A DNA stretch of 5,463 bases from Caryophanales bacterium UBA3260. Lineage in GTDB: Bacteria; Bacillota_I; Bacilli_A; RF39; UBA660. Of the stretch, positions 1-4,451 are shown piece by piece (position 1 is the stretch's first letter; each line of letters starts with the position of its first letter). The notes under the pieces are model-generated. The model had not been told where the DNA came from. It was given only the letters and a program-made list of their open reading frames with translations, and made no database searches. Made by a program: the position numbers and the translations under genes. The stretch is from NCBI GenBank assembly GCA_002362595.1, contig DEUO01000010.1, positions 2,505-7,967 on the forward strand, read 5' to 3'.

Positions 1-1
1 T

Positions 2-253
2 CCTCAAGGTGTTACTGGTCCAACAGGTCCTCAAGGTGTTACTGGTCCAACGGGTCCTCAAGGTGTTACTGGTCCAACAGGTCCTCAAGGTGTCACTGGT
101 CCTACGGGTCCTCAAGGTGTTACTGGTCCAACGGGTCCTCAAGGTGTTATTGGTCCAACGGGTCCTCAAGGTGTTACTGGTCCTACTGGTCCTCAAGGTG
201 TTACTGGTCCAACGGGTCCTCAAGGTGTCACTGGTCCAACGGGTCCTCAAGGT
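2..253 (+). repeat. 27-bp tandem repeat encoding Gly-X-Y triplets
   Basis: Nine complete 27-bp units run from 2 to 244, and a partial unit (CCTCAAGGT) runs to 253. Each unit encodes three Gly-X-Y triplets (PQG-VTG-PTG). Units differ only at a few third positions (GTT/GTC, CCA/CCT, ACA/ACG/ACT), apart from one Thr-to-Ile change (ATT at 149-151, sixth unit). Near identity at the DNA level suggests recent duplication or replication slippage. Gain or loss of whole units would keep the frame and only change stalk length. The array continues off the left edge, so total copy number is unknown. Confidence 0.95.
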
Positions 254-691
254 CCTTCATTTAATGAAGCTGCTATGGTACATGATGAAACTGAATTAGT
301 AGTTCCAACTAATAATGTCATAAGATTTAATGACGTTAACTTGAGTAATGGTATAACATATAATGCTGCTAATGGAGAATTTACTCTTCCAACAGATGGA
401 CAATATGCTATTACATGGTGGATTAATGTAAGAAATAATAATACATTAACTAGAACTTGTGCTCCTCTTAGTATAGAATTTCATAAATATTGGCCAAATG
501 ATGTATTTATAGCTCATTCTTCAACTCATAATAGATTATTCTATAATGAAACAGGAACTATAGTAGGAAATGCAGTTTTTGATAATGAAGCAGGATCAAC
601 ATATAGATTTATAAATACATCACCAGTAGGAATCATGTTAGTACCTAATGATTTATACTCAGCTTCTATAAGTATTTATAAAATAAATTAA
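2..691 (+). CDS. Collagen-like repeat protein with TNF/C1q-like C-terminal domain (5'-truncated by window edge)
   Basis: The reading frame is open from base 2 to a TAA at 689-691 (229 residues visible). The start codon lies outside the window; the internal ATG at 275 is not the start, because the Gly-X-Y pattern runs uninterrupted in the same frame before it. Residues 1-84 form a collagen-like domain of nine-residue units (GPQGVTGPT pattern), nine complete copies. The remaining ~145 residues look like the compact beta-jelly-roll domain that follows collagen stalks in BclA-type spore-surface proteins: alternating hydrophobic strands, [19 protein letters not shown] near the middle, and [10 protein letters not shown] at the end. 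In that family the C-terminal domain trimerises and nucleates the collagen triple helix, and the N-terminus directs the protein to the spore or cell surface. That N-terminus is not visible here, so localisation is inferred. A phage-derived collagen-like fibre protein is a less likely alternative. Confidence 0.85.
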   Translation, partial: PQGVTGPTGPQGVTGPTGPQGVTGPTGPQGVTGPTGPQGVTGPTGPQGVIGPTGPQGVTGPTGPQGVTGPTGPQGVTGPTGPQGPSFNEAAMVHDETELVVPTNNVIRFNDVNLSNGITYNAANGEFTLPTDGQYAITWWINVRNNNTLTRTCAPLSIEFHKYWPNDVFIAHSSTHNRLFYNETGTIVGNAVFDNEAGSTYRFINTSPVGIMLVPNDLYSASISIYKIN

Positions 692-825
692 ATTATAAAC
701 CATTCTAGAACATATTATACTATCAAAAGATATTGTTATTTAATTACTAATCTTAAAACTATATACTTATAGTCTTTAAAAGTCCTTTAACTTATAAATA
801 TATGTAAATATATGTAAATATATTA
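692..825. other. AT-rich convergent intergenic spacer
   Basis: This is the 3' flank of the collagen-like gene before the shared terminator. I see no open frame, strong hairpin or RNA gene in it. The only regularity is a tandem pair of the decamer TATGTAAATA at 801-820, which in DNA this AT-rich may be chance. Confidence 0.5.
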
Positions 826-855
826 AAACCAGTTCATTAATTAATGAACTGGTTT
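826..855. terminator. Bidirectional intrinsic terminator (perfect 30-bp palindrome)
   Basis: The two 15-bp arms (826-840 and 841-855) are exactly complementary. The stem starts AAACCAG, ends CTGGTTT, and has TTAA at its centre. It lies between two convergent genes and only three bases beyond the thymidine kinase stop codon. The flanks supply T-rich tails both ways: ATTTTATG on the + strand, and TTTTAATATATTT on the minus strand counting the end of the stem. It therefore probably ends both the collagen-like transcript and the thymidine kinase operon. Confidence 0.8.
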
Positions 856-858
856 ATT

Positions 859-1449
859 TTATGTTAATTTATTATTAGGTGCTTGAATACTTTTAAGCAT
901 TATTTTCTTGGCTTCCATTTGACCTCTTCTTTTAACTAAACAGCGATGACATAAAGGAAAATAACCTTTATCTCCTACTAATACTGCTCCACTTTTACTT
1001 CCTTCATAATAAGTTAAAGTAGCTTCTCTACCACAATCATAACAACTAGCAGGAATGTTTTCTACTTTATCACTTATAGCTAGAATTTGAGGCATTATAA
1101 GAAATGGTTCTTGTTCAGATGTCATATTTAAACCACCTAAATATATATCCATATCTTCAACAATTGATAAATAATTTAAAACTGCTATATTACCTGTCAT
1201 TAGTTGTACTTCATCAAGAAATATAGTTCTAGTTTTTTCATCTACATAACCTAATATATCTTCAAATTTATCAACACCAATTGCAGGAATACTTATATCA
1301 TATGTTTTACTTTTCATAAGACAGAAATCTCTGGTATCATCTAACGGCTTAAATACCTTAATACATTCTTTATTATATATTCCTGAATATATATCTATCA
1401 TATGTTCTGTTTTACCACTATGCATTGGCCCGGTGAATGTTTTTATCAT
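859..1449 (-). CDS. tdk: Thymidine kinase (type II, TK1-like)
   Basis: This 196-residue protein has the usual length and layout of the zinc-containing bacterial/TK1-like thymidine kinases. These phosphorylate thymidine to dTMP with ATP in nucleoside salvage. Visible motifs: P-loop GPMHSGKT (7-14); VFKPLDDTR (32-40), matching the family's VFKP-D-R segment; Walker B/catalytic FLDEVQ (77-82, catalytic Glu at 80 by family analogy); GLNMTSEQEPF (106-116), matching the family's GL-x-x-x-F-x-x-EPF segment; and a zinc site from two CxxC pairs (Cys136/139 and Cys167/170). It is somewhat divergent: DEVQ instead of the common DEAQ/DEGQ, and no Phe in the GLNMT segment. The start is an ATG at 1447-1449 overlapping the upstream gene's TGA by four bases (ATGA). 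The SD is weak (GGAAAAGAG), so translational coupling is likely. It is the last gene of the operon. Confidence 0.93.
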   Translation of the reverse strand: MIKTFTGPMHSGKTEHMIDIYSGIYNKECIKVFKPLDDTRDFCLMKSKTYDISIPAIGVDKFEDILGYVDEKTRTIFLDEVQLMTGNIAVLNYLSIVEDMDIYLGGLNMTSEQEPFLIMPQILAISDKVENIPASCYDCGREATLTYYEGSKSGAVLVGDKGYFPLCHRCLVKRRGQMEAKKIMLKSIQAPNNKLT

Positions 1450-2552
1450 GATTTTTTTAACTCTTTTCCATCTATTTTAGCAATATTTTTATTATAATAG
1501 TATTTATTATTTGTAACATTTTCCATTACAGATATATATGATGGTATGTGTACTTGTTCATTTTCTGAAACATTTATTTCTAAAATACCTATATCTGGCA
1601 TGTTTTCGAAGACATCTAAATTGAAATATGTTCCTTCTTCACTAAAGCAATAACGATGTTTTTTAATAGTATCGTATTTATTATCTTTAAAACTCATTAA
1701 TTCATTATACACTCTTTCATCAATAGTTTTATCGCTAATAATAACTCTTGAACCATCTTCCATTATTTTATAAACACTAAAGTGGAATGAAGTACTATTA
1801 TTCATAGTAACTTTTCTTATTCTTTTTTCGACATTTTCTTCACTTTGTAAATATGTTTGTTCTATTATAACTCCTCTAGATTTTCTAATAATACCATCTA
1901 AGTCAGTACTTGATAAATCTACAGAATATTTATCTTGTCTTTTTACTGGTTTTTCTGCTAGTACTTCATTTATTATATTTAATACTTCATTTAATTTTTC
2001 GTCCATTGTATCTTTAGGTAATACTATTTTTATTTTATTATGACCTAGCCAGCCTTTTAGAGTAGTAGCTCCAAGTTCTAAAGCATAGTCAGCGTCTTCA
2101 CTTCTAGCTTCATTATTTTCGGTAGTATAGAAATCTTTTCTACCTACTAAATCGATTACAGCATCATATTGGTTCATAAGTTCAGAAAATGATTTAACAT
2201 GATTAAGTCTTGTCATAACTTCTTCGAATTGTTCTGGAGAGATATAAGCGCAATTATCAAGTACTCCTCTATCATAAACAATAAGTACTTTAGCATTATC
2301 TCCCATCATAGTAGCTGCTCTATCAAATATTTCTTCTTTTGCTAGTTGCATTCTCATTACTAATTCTTGGAAATCGACTAGATCAATTGCATTTTCACCA
2401 AATGGTCTAATACCTTTTAATATAAAATATGTTGCTGTTTCATCGATAACTATAACTCTATAACCTTGTGGTTCATATATTGTTTTTATTTTGTCTATAA
2501 CTGTTGTTTTACCAGTACCTGGTCCTCCTGTTAATACTATTCTTTTTACCAT
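1446..2552 (-). CDS. P-loop ATPase (AAA_28/NadR-like) fused to a CYTH domain, TTD14-like architecture
   Basis: The 368 residues form two domains. The N-terminal ~195 residues are a P-loop NTPase of the AAA_28 type, the group that includes the NadR nicotinamide-riboside kinase domain: GGPGTGKTT at 9-17, VIDETAT at 35-41, YDRG at 93-96, and an Arg-rich helix followed by a W-x-GH segment near 150-171. Residues ~204-362 look like a CYTH/triphosphate-tunnel domain: IEQTYL (230-235), RIR (244-246), NLDVF (311-315), LEINV (324-328), ENVT (344-347) and a YYYNKNIA segment (351-358). The diagnostic ExExK entry motif appears as KRQDK (204-208), so its two metal-binding glutamates seem to be missing. The LEIN position also lacks the second acidic residue. 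The CYTH part may therefore bind rather than hydrolyse a phosphorylated ligand. This order matches TTD14, known from Drosophila, and bacterial homologues. The substrate is unknown. The SD GAGGT (2562-2566) lies nine bases before the ATG, inside the end of the upstream gene. Confidence 0.82.
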   Translation of the reverse strand: MVKRIVLTGGPGTGKTTVIDKIKTIYEPQGYRVIVIDETATYFILKGIRPFGENAIDLVDFQELVMRMQLAKEEIFDRAATMMGDNAKVLIVYDRGVLDNCAYISPEQFEEVMTRLNHVKSFSELMNQYDAVIDLVGRKDFYTTENNEARSEDADYALELGATTLKGWLGHNKIKIVLPKDTMDEKLNEVLNIINEVLAEKPVKRQDKYSVDLSSTDLDGIIRKSRGVIIEQTYLQSEENVEKRIRKVTMNNSTSFHFSVYKIMEDGSRVIISDKTIDERVYNELMSFKDNKYDTIKKHRYCFSEEGTYFNLDVFENMPDIGILEINVSENEQVHIPSYISVMENVTNNKYYYNKNIAKIDGKELKKS

Positions 2553-2559
2553 TATTACT

Positions 2560-3120
2560 CTACCTCACTTTTTTTATTAATAATTTTTCTTTATTTAATT
2601 CATGAATTGAACCTGTTGTTACATTAAATTGTTTTTTGTTCATATCAAGTTCTTGATTTCTTAGTAAGAAATAAATCATATTTATATATCCGCGATGAGT
2701 TATTAATAATGTTCCATCATCCATTTGTAATATCTTAGCTAGATATTTTTTTACTCTTTCGTATAAATCACGCAGTGATTCTCCTTCTGGAAAAACGGTC
2801 TCTGTAGTTATTTCACCATCTTTATATCCTGGATATTTAGTATAAGCAATAGTTTTTTCAACACCATTTAATAATCCTTTATTTTGTTCACGTAAATACT
2901 CTGATGGTGTATATGGGATATTTAAATGTTTGCTTACTATTTGTGCTGTTTGTACTGCTCTATATACATCGCTACATATGATTTGTTTTATTTGTAAATT
3001 ATTTTTTATCCATTCAGCGCTATCTTGAACTTCTTTAATTCCTTCAGGGATTAAAGAGACATTACTCCATCCACCAACATATGTTTCGTCATCCTGGCCG
3101 TGGCGCATTAGATATATCAT
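2560..3120 (-). CDS. Histidine phosphatase family protein (phosphoglycerate mutase-like)
   Basis: This 186-residue cytosolic enzyme is of the histidine phosphatase superfamily. Its members pass phosphate through a phospho-histidine and remove it from small molecules such as nucleotides, alpha-ribazole phosphate or sugar phosphates. The catalytic RHG is at 6-8 (nucleophile His7). SDVYRAVQTA (50-59) supplies the second Arg and the QTA signature, Glu78 fits the proton-donor position, FPEGES is at 110-115, and THRG (141-144) carries the second catalytic His, where most relatives have SHGG. Full length and all core residues suggest an active enzyme. The substrate cannot be told; CobC-like or general nucleotide phosphatase activity is possible. 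It is the first gene of the operon, seven bases ahead of the ATPase-CYTH gene. The start is supported by a perfect AAGGAGG six bases upstream of the ATG. Confidence 0.9.
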   Translation of the reverse strand: MIYLMRHGQDDETYVGGWSNVSLIPEGIKEVQDSAEWIKNNLQIKQIICSDVYRAVQTAQIVSKHLNIPYTPSEYLREQNKGLLNGVEKTIAYTKYPGYKDGEITTETVFPEGESLRDLYERVKKYLAKILQMDDGTLLITHRGYINMIYFLLRNQELDMNKKQFNVTTGSIHELNKEKLLIKKVR

Positions 3121-3126
3121 TGTTTG

Positions 3127-3133
3127 CCTCCTT
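3127..3133 (-). promoter_or_regulatory. Shine-Dalgarno AAGGAGG of the phosphatase operon
   Basis: The minus strand reads AAGGAGG-N6-ATG, a full match to the anti-SD core at good spacing. It fixes the phosphatase start at 3120 and marks the operon's first gene as efficiently translated. Confidence 0.85.
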
Positions 3134-3139
3134 ATGTGT

Positions 3140-3158
3140 CATTTTTACGCATATTTAG
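3140..3158 (-). promoter_or_regulatory. Candidate operator in the phosphatase operon leader
   Basis: The minus strand contains AAATATGCGTAAAAA here. It shares the 8-mer TATGCGTA (3146-3153) with the inverted repeat in the regulator's own promoter, and about 11 of 16 positions agree across the longer site. The left half-site is better preserved than the right. No convincing -35/-10 pair is visible nearby, so the operon's own promoter is unresolved; part of its transcription could come from the upstream regulator gene. The role as an operator is inferred from the match only. Confidence 0.35.
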
Positions 3159-3168
3159 AGAAAAGAAA

Positions 3169-3190
3169 AATATATTGGGGAAAATATATT
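3169..3190 (-). terminator. Weak intrinsic terminator or attenuator after the regulator gene
   Basis: Two copies of AATATATT (3169-3176 and 3183-3190) flank GGGGAA and can form an 8-bp stem. On the minus strand the stem is followed by TTTCTTTTCTCT. It begins four bases after the regulator's stop codon, as expected for a terminator. The stem is all A-T and each arm is itself palindromic, so stability is low and readthrough into the phosphatase operon is likely. Confidence 0.4.
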
Positions 3191-3194
3191 ATCT

Positions 3195-3869
3195 TTAAAA
3201 TATGTCTTTATGTTCTATTTTATCTTTAAATTTATATACTTTAGCTGGTTTATTTCCTTCGAATTTATCACTTTTGTTAGTATCTTCGATTAGATCTAAG
3301 CTAAGTATTTTTTTACGAAAATTTCTTCGATCAAAAGAATGTCCTAATATTGCCTCGTACGTTTTTTGAAGCTCAGGCATTGTTACTCCATCAGGGAATA
3401 AACTCTTTAAGATATTACTTTTAACAATTTGTTTTCGCAATTCGATTAAGGCATCATGAAGAATTTCTTCATGGTCATAACCTAGTGGTGGTATTTTGTT
3501 TATTGGAAACCAATCGGCATTAGAAGTATTTCTTGTTTCACGTAAAATGTTAACTCTTTTACTATCTATTATTCCAATGAATCCTACAGCAACCATTCTC
3601 ATTACAGGAGAACGATTTACTTTACCGAAAGCCTTGAATTGCTTAATTTCTACTCCAGAAATACCGGTTTTTTCTTCGAGTTCTCTTAAAGCACCTACTT
3701 CTAAGTCTTCATCATTATGCAATGCTCCACCAGTTAAAACCCAATCACCACTAAATGGTTCGTTCTTTCTTTTTATAAGAAGAACTTTTGTTATTCCTTG
3801 TTCTACTGTGAATAAAGCAGTGATAACATGAATACCTTGGTTTTTGTAAAGTTTGTTTTTTACATTCAT
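3195..3869 (-). CDS. NrtR-like transcriptional regulator: Nudix domain plus winged helix
   Basis: From the ATG at 3869 the product has 224 residues. Residues ~12-147 form a Nudix domain and ~150-220 a winged-helix DNA-binding domain. The latter is recognised from FPDGVTMPELQKTYEAILG, then FDRRNFRKKIL, and a late PAKVYKF that resembles the GRPA-x-x-Y-x-F ending of NrtR proteins. NrtR-type regulators repress NAD-related genes and release DNA on binding ADP-ribose or similar nucleotides. The Nudix box reads G48-x5-E54-x7-R62-E63-L-E-E66-K67-T-G69-I70. K67 replaces the last glutamate, a metal ligand in MutT, so catalysis may be lost while ligand sensing remains. In-frame starts also exist at 3878 (GTG) and 3875 (ATG). 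I prefer 3869 because the promoter predicts transcription from about 3881, leaving GGGTGAT as the only SD, eight bases upstream. Autoregulation is likely given the inverted repeat over its -10. The ligand and target genes are inferred. Confidence 0.82.
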   Translation of the reverse strand: MNVKNKLYKNQGIHVITALFTVEQGITKVLLIKRKNEPFSGDWVLTGGALHNDEDLEVGALRELEEKTGISGVEIKQFKAFGKVNRSPVMRMVAVGFIGIIDSKRVNILRETRNTSNADWFPINKIPPLGYDHEEILHDALIELRKQIVKSNILKSLFPDGVTMPELQKTYEAILGHSFDRRNFRKKILSLDLIEDTNKSDKFEGNKPAKVYKFKDKIEHKDIF

Positions 3870-3887
3870 TACCATCACCCTACCTTA

Positions 3888-3903
3888 ATTATATGCGTAT
3901 AAT
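3888..3903. promoter_or_regulatory. 16-bp inverted repeat, candidate autoregulatory operator
   Basis: ATTATATGCGTATAAT consists of 6-bp arms (ATTATA/TATAAT) around TGCG. One arm is the regulator's own -10 box, so a protein bound here would block RNA polymerase. The core TATGCGTA recurs ahead of the phosphatase operon. It is the best candidate binding site for the adjacent Nudix/winged-helix protein. Binding itself is inference. Confidence 0.55.
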
Positions 3904-3916
3904 GTACACATGTCAA
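3888..3916 (-). promoter_or_regulatory. Consensus sigma-A promoter of the Nudix regulator
   Basis: The minus strand has TTGACA (3916-3911), a 17-bp spacer and TATAAT (3893-3888), a perfect match to the vegetative consensus in both boxes and spacing. The expected transcription start near 3881 gives a leader of only about 12 bases to the ATG at 3869. A promoter this strong on a regulatory gene fits one that is normally held down by a repressor. Confidence 0.85.
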
Positions 3917-3939
3917 TATATATATTATATTTTTTTATT

Positions 3940-3961
3940 TTATGATATAATTTTATCATAA
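3940..3961. promoter_or_regulatory. Inverted repeat over the membrane-protein promoter
   Basis: TTATGATA (3940-3947) and TATCATAA (3954-3961) are perfect 8-bp arms around TAATTT. The repeat overlaps the extended -10 of the divergent membrane-protein gene. It could be an operator for an unidentified regulator; its arms do not match the regulator-promoter repeat. In DNA this AT-rich a chance palindrome is possible. Confidence 0.35.
3943..3951 (+). promoter_or_regulatory. Extended -10 promoter of the membrane-protein gene
   Basis: TGATATAAT is a complete extended -10 element (TGnTATAAT). No good -35 lies 17 bp upstream, which extended -10 promoters tolerate. The element sits 25 bases before the preferred ATG at 3977 and is divergent from the regulator's promoter. 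Confidence 0.6.
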
Positions 3962-3966
3962 TAAAG

Positions 3967-3972
3967 GGTGAT
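3967..3972 (+). promoter_or_regulatory. Shine-Dalgarno GGTGAT that decides the start at 3977
   Basis: AAAGGGTGAT precedes the ATG at 3977. Its GGTGAT matches the 3' part of the consensus AAGGAGGTGAT, placing the SD core about eight bases from the ATG. The upstream in-frame GTG (3968-3970) lies inside this SD, so it is unlikely to be the initiator. Confidence 0.6.
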
Positions 3973-3976
3973 AAAA

Positions 3977-4435
3977 ATGGTTATAGGTGCTGTTCTTTTG
4001 TGCTTAATAGTACTTTACATTATTAAGTTAAATGCTAATTCTGAATTAATTAGAGATCATTGTAAAACTGATTCTGATGCTATTAATGTAAAGAATGGAC
4101 AAAAAGTTTTTTATAAAACAAGAATTTCTATTATTTTATTAATTATAGGAGTGGGCTCCTTATTATTATGCTTAATATTTAATTTTACTAATTTAGGAAA
4201 TATGGTTATAGATTATTTTTCTTATGATTTTTATAAAGCTAAAGATTTTAATTTGTATTATTACTATATTCCTGCTTATGTATTTGTTATAAGGGAAATT
4301 ATTGTTCAAGTTAAAATTGGGGATTTTTTATATAAGTATTTTAATGTAAAGGAACCAGAATTAGAAGAAAATATTTTAAAGACTATTCTTTATAAGAAAA
4401 AGCCTGAGACTGATAAAAAAAATAAAGAATCATAA
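3977..4435 (+). CDS. Small membrane protein of unknown function
   Basis: I do not recognise this protein. From the ATG at 3977 it has 152 residues. A hydrophobic stretch at 2-18 is either a membrane segment or an uncleaved signal anchor. A second clear membrane segment is at about 50-70 (ISIILLIIGVGSLLLCLIFNF region). A third, weaker one lies near 91-111, a tyrosine-rich stretch beginning FNLYYYYIPAYVFVI. The C-terminal ~35 residues are charged and Lys/Glu-rich and probably cytosolic if three helices are right. No catalytic motif is visible. It is transcribed divergently from the Nudix regulator and converges on the metallophosphoesterase, with six bases between the stop codons. The GTG at 3968 would add three residues but overlaps the ribosome binding site. 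Context gives no functional clue beyond possible shared control of the divergent region. Confidence 0.7.
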   Translation: MVIGAVLLCLIVLYIIKLNANSELIRDHCKTDSDAINVKNGQKVFYKTRISIILLIIGVGSLLLCLIFNFTNLGNMVIDYFSYDFYKAKDFNLYYYYIPAYVFVIREIIVQVKIGDFLYKYFNVKEPELEENILKTILYKKKPETDKKNKES

Positions 4436-4451
4436 ATTTCTTTATTTTTTT
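4416..4451. terminator. Bidirectional terminator straddling two convergent stop codons
   Basis: The 14-bp arms at 4416-4429 and 4438-4451 are perfectly complementary (core ATAAAGAA / TTCTTTAT, with A and T runs outside) around an eight-base loop TCATAAAT. The membrane gene's stop codon lies in the loop and the metallophosphoesterase's stop codon in the right arm. The A and T runs give a U-rich 3' arm on both strands, and the + strand has a further T7 run at 4454-4460. One hairpin thus probably serves both genes. Confidence 0.75.

Noticed and set aside
2..253. CRISPR-like periodic repeats
   Set aside because: The repeats are contiguous with no unique spacers and translate cleanly into Gly-X-Y triplets.
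9..299. Open + strand frame encoding a Leu/Val-rich repeat ([10 protein letters not shown] pattern)
   Set aside because: The 27-bp units keep every frame periodic. The collagen-like Gly-X-Y frame continues into a folded domain with a normal stop, so this one is a shadow.
801..820. Tandem decamer TATGTAAATA as an iteron or binding site
   Set aside because: There are only two copies in an AT-rich 3' flank, with no replication or regulatory gene nearby.
3496..3831. Open + strand frame of 111 codons
   Set aside because: It is antisense to the Nudix coding region, has no ribosome binding site, and its product has no recognisable domain.
3968..3970. GTG as start of the membrane protein
   Set aside because: It lies within AAAGGGTGAT, which serves as the ribosome binding site for the ATG at 3977.
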